Assembly: GCA_937898885.1 (NCBI GenBank) | Contig: CALDKD010000006.1 | Span: forward strand, 4,547-68,546 | Source: an uncultured Bacteroidales bacterium | GTDB taxonomy: Bacteria > Bacteroidota > Bacteroidia > Bacteroidales > Bacteroidaceae | Reading direction: 5' to 3' | Length of the DNA: 64,000 bases | In this document: in pieces, positions 17,481 through 26,830 of the stretch | Layout: each line of letters starts with the position of its first letter | How positions within the stretch are numbered: the first letter of the stretch is position 1 | Program-made: the position numbers and the translations under genes | The notes under the pieces: model-generated | What the model saw: only the letters and a program-made list of their open reading frames with translations | Databases searched by the model: none | Told to the model about the DNA's origin: nothing

Positions 17481-17516
17481 ACAATTCAAATCATTAATCA
17501 ATTAAAAAGAGAAACT

Positions 17517-18083
17517 ATGGCAACAAAAATCAGATTGCAGAGAAGAGGCCACAAAGGCTATGCATTCTATTCAATCGTAATTGCCGACTCAAGAGCTCCA
17601 CGTGATGGAAAGTTTATTGAGAAGATTGGTACTTACAATCCTAACACCAATCCTGCTACAGTAGATTTGAATTTCGAGAGAGCTTTGTACTGGGTCAACT
17701 GTGGCGCACAGCCAACAGACACGGCACGTAACATCCTTTCCGGCGAGGGCGTCTATCTGATGAAGCACCTCCAGGGTGGTGTTAAGAAGGGAGCTTTCGA
17801 CGAGGCAGCCGCACAGGCTAAGTTCGATGCCTGGAAGCAGGCTAAGGAGAGCAGCAAGAAGGCTATCACAGTTAAGGCCGAGCAGGCTAAGCGTGAGCTT
17901 GGCAAGGCAAGACTTGAGGCTGAGAAGAAGGTCAACGAGGCTATCGCAGAGAAGGTTGCAAAGAAGAAGGCTGAGGCTCTGGCAGCAGCTGAGGCAGCCG
18001 CAGCAGAGGCTGCAGCACAGGAGGCCGCTCAGGCAGCACCTGCAGAGGAGGCTCCGGCAGCTGATGCACCGGCAGAGGCATAA
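17517..18083 (+). CDS. rpsP: 30S ribosomal protein S16 with C-terminal extension
   Basis: The first 80 or so residues are S16 (MATKIRLQRRGHKGYAFYSI, then DSRAPRDGKFIEKIGTYNP), a small-subunit protein of the ribosome body. The remaining hundred residues are a Lys-rich helix followed by an Ala/Glu/Pro-rich tail (EAPAADAPAEA at the end), giving 188 residues against about 80-90 in many bacteria. Such tails are common in Bacteroidales S16. The gene is monocistronic: strong promoter and leader hairpin before it, hairpin terminator after it. Confidence 0.97.
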   Translation: MATKIRLQRRGHKGYAFYSIVIADSRAPRDGKFIEKIGTYNPNTNPATVDLNFERALYWVNCGAQPTDTARNILSGEGVYLMKHLQGGVKKGAFDEAAAQAKFDAWKQAKESSKKAITVKAEQAKRELGKARLEAEKKVNEAIAEKVAKKKAEALAAAEAAAAEAAAQEAAQAAPAEEAPAADAPAEA

Positions 18084-18107
18084 CAACCTGCTTGCTCACA
18101 TTACAAG

Positions 18108-18137
18108 ACAGGCGGACCGAAAGATCCGCCTGTTTTT
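18108..18137. terminator. Bidirectional terminator after rpsP
   Basis: A 9-bp perfect stem ACAGGCGGA / TCCGCCTGT (18108-18116 with 18125-18133) is followed by T residues on the plus strand. It lies between rpsP and the convergent secreted-protein gene. Confidence 0.85.
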
Positions 18138-18158
18138 TATACCTTATTAATTTTACCA

Positions 18159-19487
18159 TCATTTAGCAATAAAGAGTTTCTGGTTTCCCAGCAACACTCC
18201 ACCACGTGACAACGTAACATTATAGACTCCTTTCGGAAGTTGCGACGCGTTTATCAATGCCGAAGTCTGACCGGAGGAAATATGAGCATTCGCTACAGTC
18301 TGGCCAGACGTGCCGGATATCACGACATCGCTGTCAGCCATTCCCTCATCAACATTAACCGTCACCACTCCATTCTCAACGGTGGCGAAGCAATCACCAC
18401 GACGGACAGTACTTATGGCACGCACGGCACTCGCCGACTGGTCATAGGCATACAGTGTCTGATACTCAGACTTGCCACCTTCCTCATCAGCCACATCCTC
18501 AACGACCAGCAGATAAACGTTACCGGCCACTCTAAGCACACTCTCCAGATACATGCTCTCAGCATTATGCTCATTTCTGACTACAGCCGCCACATCACCA
18601 TCCTCGGTTACAATCTTGAATCCGGCGCATTTTGGGAAAGAGCACCCTACCCTGCTCAATACTCTCCTCACGCCATCACTGTATGAGTCTGTCTCGGGAC
18701 GGTAGCTCTTGTCATATTCCACCATCGGCAGCACGTACTCCCATTTGTCGTCTGTACCAAAAAGCGTCTGTGACACATAGAGGCCACCAACGGCTGGAAG
18801 AGCGTTGCTGTCATAATCCATAATCATCACAGGCTCAACGCCACAGTAATCATACGCCTCTGATTGCCATCCGGTAGCAGTCCAAGTGATGTTTTCCGTA
18901 TCATACACAAACTCGTAAGGTTGTATGTAGTCCCAAAGCTTACCGTCTATCACACACCAGTAATGATACGGGTACTCTGTTCCGTACAGCTCATAGTTCC
19001 AGAAATTCCAGCCATCACCGTAATTACACACACTCATTCTGCCGGCCACATCATAATAACCCACATAATTACCTATCTTGCCTCCATATATACTCTGCAC
19101 CAGTACAGCCAGACTGTCTGGCGTAGGTATCGCTGAAATATCTATCGTGTCGGGCATCCAAACCTCACCGTATCCCGGTCTCAGATAAGGCTCACCGGCC
19201 TCTACCCTTTCGGGCTTGAGCGTGTCCGACTCCTCAATCCAATAAGACGTCACCAGCTGCTCCAACTGAACATTGATGCTCTTTTCTACGTTCAAGCCGT
19301 CATCAAGCAATGACAGTACCGACACAGCCTCTTTGTTCTCAATGACACCCATCACAGGCTTGCCTGCGGAGGTAACGTTAGACGGCACTACAAATATGTC
19401 GCCATCACTTACCATTAAAGACTGTGCCCCAAGACCGCCCGCCGTCATCAGCAGCGCAAGCGACAAAAAAGATGCTTTACCTCTCAT
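18159..19487 (-). CDS. Secreted protein with type IX secretion-like C-terminal domain
   Basis: A 442-residue protein with a signal peptide (about residues 1-21). The middle 300 residues contain many aromatic and aspartate residues in strand-like patterns with no family I recognise. The last 75 residues look like a type IX secretion sorting domain: INASQLPKGVYNVTLSRGG then LLGNQKLFIAK, matching the usual x-L-x-x-G-x-Y-x-V and K-x-F/L-x-x-K pattern. If so, the protein is moved across the outer membrane and attached or released. No type IX machinery lies in this window. A -7 box (19517-19524) lies 30 bp upstream. Confidence 0.65.
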   Translation of the reverse strand: MRGKASFLSLALLMTAGGLGAQSLMVSDGDIFVVPSNVTSAGKPVMGVIENKEAVSVLSLLDDGLNVEKSINVQLEQLVTSYWIEESDTLKPERVEAGEPYLRPGYGEVWMPDTIDISAIPTPDSLAVLVQSIYGGKIGNYVGYYDVAGRMSVCNYGDGWNFWNYELYGTEYPYHYWCVIDGKLWDYIQPYEFVYDTENITWTATGWQSEAYDYCGVEPVMIMDYDSNALPAVGGLYVSQTLFGTDDKWEYVLPMVEYDKSYRPETDSYSDGVRRVLSRVGCSFPKCAGFKIVTEDGDVAAVVRNEHNAESMYLESVLRVAGNVYLLVVEDVADEEGGKSEYQTLYAYDQSASAVRAISTVRRGDCFATVENGVVTVNVDEGMADSDVVISGTSGQTVANAHISSGQTSALINASQLPKGVYNVTLSRGGVLLGNQKLFIAK

Positions 19488-19516
19488 AATTTTAATGTTT
19501 TAAAAAACCAACGTCC

Positions 19517-19524
19517 CAAAAGTA
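19517..19524 (-). promoter_or_regulatory. -7 box of the secreted-protein gene
   Basis: Leftward TACTTTTG matches TAnnTTTG, 30 bp before the ATG at 19487. Confidence 0.55.
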
Positions 19525-19594
19525 GTACATATTTCTCATAAATATATCATCCTTTGAAAGTTCAAGAAAAATTGTTTCTATTTCCATATTTGAC

Positions 19595-19602
19595 TAATTT
19601 CG
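19595..19602 (+). promoter_or_regulatory. -7 box variant of the DMT transporter gene
   Basis: TAATTTCG, one base off the consensus TAnnTTTG, lies 39 bp before the ATG at 19642. Confidence 0.4.
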
Positions 19603-19641
19603 CATGAATGAATGTAATATTCACCGCAGAACTCTGAGACA

Positions 19642-20559
19642 ATGATATACTTCGGACTATTGATGATTCTGATAGCGGGCCTGGGCAATCCGGTGCAGAC
19701 AGCCGTAAACTCACGGTTGCGCACTTACACCGTATCGCCACTCATCGCTTCCGCCATATCATTTATAGTTGGTACAATCATACTGCTTGTGCTTACCCTC
19801 GCCACCAGACGGACCATCCTGATATCAGGCCAGGTTGCCGCAAGCCTGCCCTGGTGGGCCTGGATGGGTGGCGTAATGGGAGTGATAGGGCTTACCGGCA
19901 ACATACTGCTGTTCCCAAAACTGGGCAGCATACGTACAGTGCTTTTGCCGGTAATCGGCCAGATTATAATGAGTATGCTGATTGACTGGCTCGGACTGTT
20001 CGGCGCCACCCCAGTACCTGTCAGCGTGAGCAAGATATCAGGCCTTGCTCTGGTATTCATAGGACTGGCCATCTATTCAAGAAGCAGGAAAGACACCAAT
20101 GGCAGCAAAGGTAATCTGCTATGGTGCCTGCTCGCGGTACTTATGGGAACGGTGTTCGCCATTCAGCCGGCAATGAACGCCACCCTGGCTGCAGGAATAT
20201 CATCGGCCATACACGCGGCATTCATATCGTTCAGCACATCAATGCTCATACTATTCGCCATTATTGCCATTATTCCACAACACCGTAGTCTGGTAAGAGG
20301 CGCATTCAAAGTGAGAGGCCCGTGGTGGGCCTGGACCGGCGGGCTGTTCGGCGCAAACTATGTGACAATGTTCGCCTGGTTCACGCCAGTGCTTGGATTA
20401 GGACTTGTATCATTGACTGGTATTTTCGGTATGCTCACAATGAGTACCATAATAGACAACCTGGGCTGGCTGGGCGCCACCAAATCAAAGATAAACAGCG
20501 GTCAACTGACTGGCCTGCTCATTGTACTGGCCGGAATCGTAATAATCAAGCAGTTTTAA
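19642..20559 (+). CDS. DMT-family transporter (YdcZ-like)
   Basis: A 305-residue membrane protein with about ten helices arranged as two repeated halves of five. Both halves begin with similar motifs (GLGNPVQTAVNSRLR in the first, IQPAMNATLAAGISSA in the second) and share a PWWAW-x-GG signature (residues about 70-77 and 230-237), which marks the YdcZ/DUF606 branch of the drug/metabolite transporter superfamily. The substrate is unknown. It is a single-gene unit that converges on the sugar isomerase gene with a 10-bp gap. Confidence 0.85.
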   Translation: MIYFGLLMILIAGLGNPVQTAVNSRLRTYTVSPLIASAISFIVGTIILLVLTLATRRTILISGQVAASLPWWAWMGGVMGVIGLTGNILLFPKLGSIRTVLLPVIGQIIMSMLIDWLGLFGATPVPVSVSKISGLALVFIGLAIYSRSRKDTNGSKGNLLWCLLAVLMGTVFAIQPAMNATLAAGISSAIHAAFISFSTSMLILFAIIAIIPQHRSLVRGAFKVRGPWWAWTGGLFGANYVTMFAWFTPVLGLGLVSLTGIFGMLTMSTIIDNLGWLGATKSKINSGQLTGLLIVLAGIVIIKQF

Positions 20560-20569
20560 TCTCATCTCT

Positions 20570-21391
20570 CTATACACCTAGACTCTCTCTGACCATCCTT
20601 ACACTTGCCTCGTACTCGCTGTCGGAATGCAGGTGCTCAATAATCATCGGCATACTCTCATCCTGAGCGGAGGCAAGGCTGATGTAGCGTCGCAGGTCAA
20701 GTGAGCCCTCGCCACAGGCGCACTCCTCCAGTTGGAAAGTGTATTCCTCCCTGAGGCGGATATCCTTCAGATGACAGCTGCAGATACGGCCATCAAGTTT
20801 GCTGAAACACTCATCAAGGAAACGGTCATTGAAGAAATACCTGTCTGGCGATGTAATCATATTGACCACATCCAGATGCGCGCCGAATTGCGGCCGGTCA
20901 ACATCATCCATAAGACGGAGATACTCGTCGGGACCGCTTGGAATCATCCAGGGCATTGACTCAATGCTGAACATTGTATGCTCCGGACGGGCAGTATCTA
21001 TTATCTGACGGATCATCTGAACAGCCATTTCCCACAGTTCCTTGCTGAAGTTGCCACGGTAGCCTCCGTCCCAGCGCGGGCCGTATGGAGTACCCACCAC
21101 ATTCACACAACAGCGTGCGCCAATCCTATCGGCCATACGAAGCTGACCGATGGCATACTCTATCCAGTGCGCCCGCTCCTGCAGGTCGGCGGCAAGGGTA
21201 TTGCGCCACACGCCCACCTCGGCTATCACCAGTCCGGCCTGATCGGCGGCACGCTTATAAGCCATGACCGTATCCTCACCGGCCAGATAATCCACGGGAA
21301 ACACTACCGCACCAAGTCCGAGCGACTTGTGTCTTGCGGCCCAATCCTCAGGCCCTTTATGCTCCAACGATGAAGAGACTCCTAATAGCAT
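20570..21391 (-). CDS. Sugar phosphate isomerase/epimerase-type TIM barrel
   Basis: A 273-residue xylose-isomerase-like TIM barrel. Motifs include IEVGVWRN-like strand ends (VIAEVGVWRN), MFSIESMPW with the metal-ligand glutamate, FGAHLDVVNM (D/H ligands), and ICSCHLKDIRLRE with histidine and aspartate ligands; MPMIIEHL near residue 250 supplies another glutamate. Such enzymes isomerise or epimerise sugars or inositol-like compounds. It lies 6 bp after a GPH-family symporter and downstream of a GH43 enzyme, so it probably acts on the sugar that the other two release and import. Confidence 0.8.
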   Translation of the reverse strand: MLLGVSSSLEHKGPEDWAARHKSLGLGAVVFPVDYLAGEDTVMAYKRAADQAGLVIAEVGVWRNTLAADLQERAHWIEYAIGQLRMADRIGARCCVNVVGTPYGPRWDGGYRGNFSKELWEMAVQMIRQIIDTARPEHTMFSIESMPWMIPSGPDEYLRLMDDVDRPQFGAHLDVVNMITSPDRYFFNDRFLDECFSKLDGRICSCHLKDIRLREEYTFQLEECACGEGSLDLRRYISLASAQDESMPMIIEHLHSDSEYEASVRMVRESLGV

Positions 21392-21397
21392 ATATCC

Positions 21398-22810
21398 TTA
21401 ATCGTTTTGATGTCTTGACTCAACAATACCGTTTATCTCTGTCATTCTGGCATCACTCAACTCATACCTGCTTATGACGAACGATGCCAACAGCATCAGT
21501 ACAGCCGGTATGAGCGTAACGAGCCACAATATACCCTGAAGTGCGGTATGTGTCTGCGCCGGTGAGTTTGCATCAAAACCGGCCCAGTCAAGCACCAGAC
21601 CTGGCACGGCCCCACCAAGAGCCATTCCCGCCTTCATAAATATACATATCAGCGCTGTGACAATGGCAGCTACACGGCGGCCGGTAAGATACTCGCCGAA
21701 CGTCACCACCTCAGGCACAAGAGCCCACATATAGCCGGTAGCAACCAGAATGCCGGTACTCTTGATGAACTGAGCCACGCACAAAAGAAAGAAATTGCAC
21801 TTCAGCGCCGGAATGAAGACGGTGAGATACATCATAGCCATTCCCAATATGGATACGCCTATGAAGATATTGAACAGCCCCTTCTTGCCGGTCTTGCGTT
21901 TCATAGCCGGCACCAGAGGAATGAATATGAACGCGGGTATCGTGCCAAGCCACATAAACACCGATGTCCTTAAAGGATTTGCTTCTGCCACGTATGTCAG
22001 GAAATAGGAATCCGCCGCATTGCTGATGCTCATAGTGGCGAAGGTGATGATGAAAAACAGCGACAACACCCTGAGGGGCTTGTTTCCTGTAAGCTCCTTC
22101 CACAAATCAATCAGCTGAACGCCCGCCGACTGACTGGCGTTCATCACTATCTTCTCGCGCGTCTGTGAGAAGCAGAAGAAGAGCAGCAAGAGGCCCGCCA
22201 CGGCGAAGATGCTCATTGTAATCAGCCAGGCGGACGATGACTCCGGCGTGTTATACACTGCCTCCTTCTTACCCGTATCTGCATTAAGCATCTTTGGCGC
22301 GAAGATGGCTATGATAAGCGGTAGTGTCTTAATAAGGAGCCCTGCGAAATTGGCGAAGAGCATACGCACGCTGGTAAGGATGGTAAGCTCGTTCACATCG
22401 CGCGTGAGTGAGTCGCCCAGGGCGCCATACGGCACGCTTGTCAGTGTGAAGCACATACTGAGCGCTATATACGTTATATACGCATATAGCAGCGAGGAGT
22501 TGAATCCGTTCCAGAAACAAAGTATTGCAGCACCGGCCAGCGGTATTCCGCCAAAGACCAGCCAGGAGCGGTACTTGCCCCATCGCGGATACGAATGGTC
22601 AACGAAAGTGCCTACGAAAGGATCCCACAGCACATCAATGATACGCACAATCAGGAACATCAAAGCAGCCACACCCGGCTGCAACCCATACACATTGGTG
22701 TAGTAGAAAAGCAGCCAGATGCTCACAGTCTGATATATCAGGTTCTGGGCAAGCTCGCCCGAGCAATACCCTACCCGCTCACGCCAGGTCAGTTTAATAG
22801 CCCTGTCCAT
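21398..22810 (-). CDS. GPH-family sugar:cation symporter (MFS)
   Basis: A 470-residue MFS protein of the glycoside-pentoside-hexuronide:cation symporter family. The family loop between helices 2 and 3 is present as DPFVGTFVDHSYPRWGKYRSW, with the conserved D and R-W-G-K-Y-R-x-W. Twelve membrane helices are expected. It sits 2 bp after the GH43 gene and 6 bp before the isomerase gene, so the operon reads: cleave the glycan outside, import the sugar, isomerise it. Confidence 0.88.
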   Translation of the reverse strand: MDRAIKLTWRERVGYCSGELAQNLIYQTVSIWLLFYYTNVYGLQPGVAALMFLIVRIIDVLWDPFVGTFVDHSYPRWGKYRSWLVFGGIPLAGAAILCFWNGFNSSLLYAYITYIALSMCFTLTSVPYGALGDSLTRDVNELTILTSVRMLFANFAGLLIKTLPLIIAIFAPKMLNADTGKKEAVYNTPESSSAWLITMSIFAVAGLLLLFFCFSQTREKIVMNASQSAGVQLIDLWKELTGNKPLRVLSLFFIITFATMSISNAADSYFLTYVAEANPLRTSVFMWLGTIPAFIFIPLVPAMKRKTGKKGLFNIFIGVSILGMAMMYLTVFIPALKCNFFLLCVAQFIKSTGILVATGYMWALVPEVVTFGEYLTGRRVAAIVTALICIFMKAGMALGGAVPGLVLDWAGFDANSPAQTHTALQGILWLVTLIPAVLMLLASFVISRYELSDARMTEINGIVESRHQND

Positions 22811-22812
22811 AG

Positions 22813-24336
22813 TTATTTGTCAGGCGGAAGGTTTGAGAATACAGGCGATGCCACTGCGGCAGGCTTCTCGCCCGAAGGATAGCCGAATACGGTAAAATCA
22901 ATAATACCCCTTGGGGCATTCTCCGGCCATCCGGTAATGGTCAGCTTTACAAAACGGCACTCCACAGGATCAAACTCATCGAAAGTAGTGTTCCTTGCCA
23001 CAGTATTTCCTGTACGGTCAAGAACGGTAGTGAAGCTCTGGCCATCCATTGATACCTCAAGCTTGTACTTATACACCTGAGCCGATGTGCCACCGCCAAA
23101 GCCTCTTGACATTCTTTGCGAGATACCTCCGAACAACACCCGCATGGAGCTTACCGTAAACAGCTGCACCACATCAAAGCGTGTGGCAGGCGAGAGCTCG
23201 ATAAGCAACGACGGCTCCTTGTCATCCTCCGCCGGCATCCATACCGTCCCGCTGAAATCATCCACGGCATAAGAGCCATAGAACCCGGGCTGCTCCGAAG
23301 AGACCTTTGAGAGAGCGTTCATCGCACGCACTTTATTGATAGTCACAGGCACGTTCCTTGCAGCATCCGATGCGGAAGCGGCCAACGGCGCAGGCTGCGG
23401 ACTATCAGTGACAGTGACAGACATATTGCCCTTCTTGTCGAACATCACACGGTCCATTCCTATTCTGCGGCCTCCGGGCGGATTGGAAAGAACTATTGTA
23501 TAGAACTGCCATAGGTTGTTGTCCGGTCCCTTCACTATTGAGCCGTGAGCGGTTCCTGTAACCAGCCCCTCTGTCTTGCGCAGAAGTGGATTGTTCCCTG
23601 CATAACGATACGGGCCAAGCGGAGATTTGGCTGTATAATAGCCCTCGGCATACGTCTTCCACTGAGTGCCCGATGCCGAATACTCCAGATAGTACGTGCC
23701 ATTTCGCTTAATAACCCAAGGCCCCTCAATCCAGGCCACACCCGGATACTCATTCATCTCGCCGTAGCGTTCCCAGATGTGCTCCGGATTGAAGCCGAAC
23801 AGATGCACCGGCTTGCCTGCGAACTCATTCATCTTATTGGGGTTCAGCCTCACGCCGAAGATGCCGCTTATGCCACGTCCGGGCCAGAACAAGTAAGGCT
23901 GATTGTCGTCATCAACAAAGATGTGCGTATCAAACGCGCCATTCCACCCTTCCGATATCTCACCGGTATTGCTCCACTCGCCCACAAGCTCATACGGGCC
24001 GAGCGGGTCATCGGCCACATATAGCGGACTGTCATTGCCCGACATATAGAAACGGCCGTTGAACTTGGCCACATCGGGAGCCACCGGTATGCGTGCTACG
24101 TGCCGCACGGGTCTGTATTCCCAGTTCAGCATATCCTCCGACACCCAGGCTCCTCCGCCCGTGCAGAACATATAATAAGTACCATCCTCACAAATAACGG
24201 ACACATCGCCCGACGCATTCGCACCCGGGCCAATCTCCATAGGAAGAGGATTGCAATACTGTTTGGAAAGACTCTGCGCCTGCGCAGATACCGTCAGCAG
24301 CCCACCAACGGCCAGAAAAGTCAGTAATTGTCTCAT
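22813..24336 (-). CDS. Exported glycoside hydrolase family 43 with discoidin-type C-terminal domain
   Basis: A 507-residue enzyme with a signal peptide (residues 1-20, ending A-Q-A). The five-bladed propeller of GH43 (arabinosidase/xylosidase type) covers about residues 25-320: GDVSVICEDGTYYMF gives the catalytic-base strand, PDVAKFNGRFYM a second blade and WIEGPWVIKRNGTYYLEYS the strand with the general-acid glutamate. Residues about 340-480 look like an F5/8-type (discoidin) carbohydrate-binding domain (YAVDDFSGTVWMPAEDD, RFVKLTITGW). It heads an operon with a symporter and an isomerase. Substrate is probably an arabinose- or xylose-containing side chain, but this cannot be fixed from sequence. 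Confidence 0.85.
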   Translation of the reverse strand: MRQLLTFLAVGGLLTVSAQAQSLSKQYCNPLPMEIGPGANASGDVSVICEDGTYYMFCTGGGAWVSEDMLNWEYRPVRHVARIPVAPDVAKFNGRFYMSGNDSPLYVADDPLGPYELVGEWSNTGEISEGWNGAFDTHIFVDDDNQPYLFWPGRGISGIFGVRLNPNKMNEFAGKPVHLFGFNPEHIWERYGEMNEYPGVAWIEGPWVIKRNGTYYLEYSASGTQWKTYAEGYYTAKSPLGPYRYAGNNPLLRKTEGLVTGTAHGSIVKGPDNNLWQFYTIVLSNPPGGRRIGMDRVMFDKKGNMSVTVTDSPQPAPLAASASDAARNVPVTINKVRAMNALSKVSSEQPGFYGSYAVDDFSGTVWMPAEDDKEPSLLIELSPATRFDVVQLFTVSSMRVLFGGISQRMSRGFGGGTSAQVYKYKLEVSMDGQSFTTVLDRTGNTVARNTTFDEFDPVECRFVKLTITGWPENAPRGIIDFTVFGYPSGEKPAAVASPVFSNLPPDK

Positions 24337-24355
24337 TCCGGTAAGTTTTATGTTT

Positions 24356-24363
24356 CAAATATA
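24356..24363 (-). promoter_or_regulatory. -7 box of the GH43 operon
   Basis: Leftward TATATTTG fits TAnnTTTG and lies 20 bp before the ATG at 24336. Confidence 0.6.
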
Positions 24364-24381
24364 CTAAGAACCTCCGTTTAT

Positions 24382-24914
24382 CTATTCACCAAATCTCTCA
24401 ATCAGATTTGCTTTGCCCTTGGTGAATTCATCTGAGGTTATCCTTCCCTCAGCAGCAAGTTCATTGAGTCTTCTCAGTTGATAGATTAAATTGGAATTGG
24501 ATGAGACGTCATACTTGCGCTGTTCCTTCTTGTCATATCCCAATATGTCAGTCAGCTTGGATTTTACCTTTGAGAATTCGTCATCAGTTAAAGCATTCCT
24601 TTCATAAAGGTCTCTGAGTTTTGAAAGGTGAACGACGATAACTGAATCGGTGTGTGTCAAATGTATACAGCTCCTGATAGTCGTTGCCCAATATGTCTGC
24701 CAGCATGGAATCGGCCCTTGCATATTCGTCGGCAGCAAAATCATACCAGCCATAAGGCATTCTTTGTTTTTTTCAGAATATTTTGGATAAACGCTTGTTC
24801 GTCAAACTCTTCATTTTGAAATGCCTTATTCAAAGATTTGAACGAACAGCCGGCGAGAAAAGATACTGTCAGGAAACAGAATAGCGCTTTGGGAGTAATT
24901 ATACAATTTCTCAT
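24382..24914 (-). pseudogene. Frameshifted lipoprotein with two SHOCT domains
   Basis: Three reading frames must be joined to recover one protein. Frame 1 (from the ATG at 24914) gives a lipoprotein signal (FLTVSFLAGC). The frame is then lost in a run of seven A residues at about 24766-24772; with six A the reading continues sensibly as PYGWYDFAADEYARADSML and LADILGNDYQELYTFD. A second one-base excess near 24652-24658 shifts into the frame that carries two SHOCT motifs (LSKLRDLYERNALTDDEF and LRRLNELAAEGRITSDEF). SHOCT segments are short C-terminal helices that aid oligomerisation. Both defects behave as one-base insertions, so this is a decayed gene or a pair of sequencing errors. Confidence 0.65.
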
Positions 24915-25158
24915 ATATTTAGGAAAAAAATCATTCTCAAAAAACAAAATTAACATTAATCACTACAATATTGACGAAGAAATCATAAAAATGTTGCTGA
25001 TAATTATCACTCGTTCTTTGTGTCATGGCTTGAAACAAGCATATTAATTTGTCCATCAAAAAAATACTTGAAACAAATGAACTATTTTTGATTTGGAGTG
25101 TATACATATATGAAGCTTCAGTTCAACATTAAATTCCAATTAAAAACGAAGTGAAAAG

Positions 25159-26346
25159 ATGAATAAGTTATTAGTTCCAATACTCGTCATGCTGTTGTCA
25201 GTTCCCAATGCAGCTCACTCCCAGACCGAAAAACCGGAACGGATAGTCTCGTATATCAAGACCGAGCATGACTCAAAGTGGTATGCACATCAGGCCGACC
25301 TATGGGAAAAGGAGGTGAGACACAATTCTGAAAATGATGACGCCTGGATATTCTGGTTTGCCGCAACCCGCTATAAACTGATATTCCAGGCATCGGAACA
25401 GGACAATGCAAATAATGAATTTGATGAAACTCCCCTTAAAGATATTGCATACAGGCTTCACAGAAAACGCCCAAATAGTTTTGCACGCTATTATATTGAC
25501 AATGAATGTCGTCAGAAACTGAGTGATTGTGATGGTCTGGAGGATCACATGCTTGATGCCATCAGGATGCGTCCGGACTTTGAGGAACTGTACCCGATGT
25601 ATGTGATATATCTTTGGCAAACCGGACATGAAGACATGATGAAAGACATCCTGAAACGCTGGTACAATACTGGCGAGTATTCATACGTGATTCTGTCTTA
25701 TGCTTACAATTCTTTAGCCGGAATGGAAAAGAACGGTATTCTCTTTACTTACGGGGACGTTCCGACTTTTTCCAGCCTTCTTGTCCAATATGGAAAAGAC
25801 ATGTTCAAAGACATACTGATTATAAACAAAACTTTGCTAATTATTCCGGAATACATGAAGTCAATATGCGGAAAACTTGGAATAAGCCCAATTGAAGGAC
25901 CAGCAGACAGAAGCAGTGATGGAATGAGGAAATGGGAGGCCGATCTGATTACAACGATTTCAGAGAAAACCGGCAGGCCGCTTTATATCTCAAGTTTGGA
26001 TAATCATCCGATACTTGAAGACCAGATGTATTCTGAAGGTCTTGTAATACGCTACAGTCCAAAAAAATATGACAATCTGGCGGTCAAACGGAGAAACTTT
26101 GAATCAGTCTATCGGACGGATTATCTTTATGAAACATTTGTTCCGGAAACGTATGACGCATCGGCCTATAAACTTAATTTGAACTACATACCAAGTTTCA
26201 AATCACTGCTTAAGTTCTACAAGGCTGAAGGCATGAAGAAGGAATACGATGAACTGCACGGACTGATGATAAACATTGTCAACAAGTGCAAGGGATTGGT
26301 GGATGATGAAATGCTCAAATTCTATTATGAAGAGATTGAGCGCTGA
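25159..26346 (+). CDS. Exported protein of unknown function next to an ECF sigma factor
   Basis: A 395-residue protein with a signal peptide (residues 1-22, ending A-H-S-Q). I do not recognise a named family. Residues about 30-180 look like helical repeats (TPR-like). The middle (FTYGDVPTFSSLLVQYG, then INKTLL) and later RPLYISS and EGLVIRYSP recall the soluble C-terminal part of DUF2723 proteins (T-N-G-D-x-D-T-x-P, V-N-x-S-L-L, EGLAYRLVP); this is inference from memory. Its end overlaps the sigma factor by 20 bp, so the two are translationally coupled. A truncated homologue lies at 50138-50413. Confidence 0.7.
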   Translation: MNKLLVPILVMLLSVPNAAHSQTEKPERIVSYIKTEHDSKWYAHQADLWEKEVRHNSENDDAWIFWFAATRYKLIFQASEQDNANNEFDETPLKDIAYRLHRKRPNSFARYYIDNECRQKLSDCDGLEDHMLDAIRMRPDFEELYPMYVIYLWQTGHEDMMKDILKRWYNTGEYSYVILSYAYNSLAGMEKNGILFTYGDVPTFSSLLVQYGKDMFKDILIINKTLLIIPEYMKSICGKLGISPIEGPADRSSDGMRKWEADLITTISEKTGRPLYISSLDNHPILEDQMYSEGLVIRYSPKKYDNLAVKRRNFESVYRTDYLYETFVPETYDASAYKLNLNYIPSFKSLLKFYKAEGMKKEYDELHGLMINIVNKCKGLVDDEMLKFYYEEIER

Positions 26347-26830
26347 AATATTCCGCGGACTTTACCTTGAGCACGGACCACGTGCCCAAGGTTTCTTCCT
26401 GAGGATGACAGGTTATGATCTTGAGCTGGCACGTGATCTGACGCAGGATCTCTTTATGCGTCTATGGGCAAAACGTGACAGTTACGATACCAGTCAGCCG
26501 TTCAGAACGTGGATGTTCGCCATTGCATACAATTTGCTGAAGAACGAATACCGTCACAAAACTGTGGTAATGGAATATGCTGAAAGTCTTGATGATACTG
26601 AACCGGTAATTGAGTCCGATGCCATTGAACTACAGGAGCTTGAACAACTGATTCAAAATGCGGTACAGCGGCTGCCCCATCAGCAGAAGGTGGTGTTCAT
26701 GCTTCGATATGAAGAGGAACTTCCCATTTCTGAAATTGCAAAAATATGCGACATCCCGGAAGGGACAGTCAAGTCGCGGTTGTTCACTGCTCTGACAGCC
26801 GTACGCAATTATTGTAAAACAAATGAATAA
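26327..26830 (+). CDS. ECF-type sigma-70 family factor
   Basis: A 167-residue extracytoplasmic-function sigma factor. Region 2 is clear: ARDLTQDLFMRLWAKRDSY, then FRTWMFAIAYNLLKNEYRH (residues about 35-80). Region 4 holds LPHQQKVVFMLRYEEELPIS and the recognition helix-turn-helix IPEGTVKSRLFTAL. The ATG at 26327 lies inside the end of the exported-protein gene and is preferred to 26276, which would add a leader without similarity. The next gene encodes a one-helix membrane protein that probably restrains it. The trigger and regulon are unknown. Confidence 0.85.
   Translation: MKRLSAEIFRGLYLEHGPRAQGFFLRMTGYDLELARDLTQDLFMRLWAKRDSYDTSQPFRTWMFAIAYNLLKNEYRHKTVVMEYAESLDDTEPVIESDAIELQELEQLIQNAVQRLPHQQKVVFMLRYEEELPISEIAKICDIPEGTVKSRLFTALTAVRNYCKTNE

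Noticed and set aside
24382..24753. Treating the SHOCT frame alone as an intact 123-codon gene starting at 24753
   Set aside because: Its first 45 codons are not protein-like, while another frame over the same bases is; the frames join into one lipoprotein.
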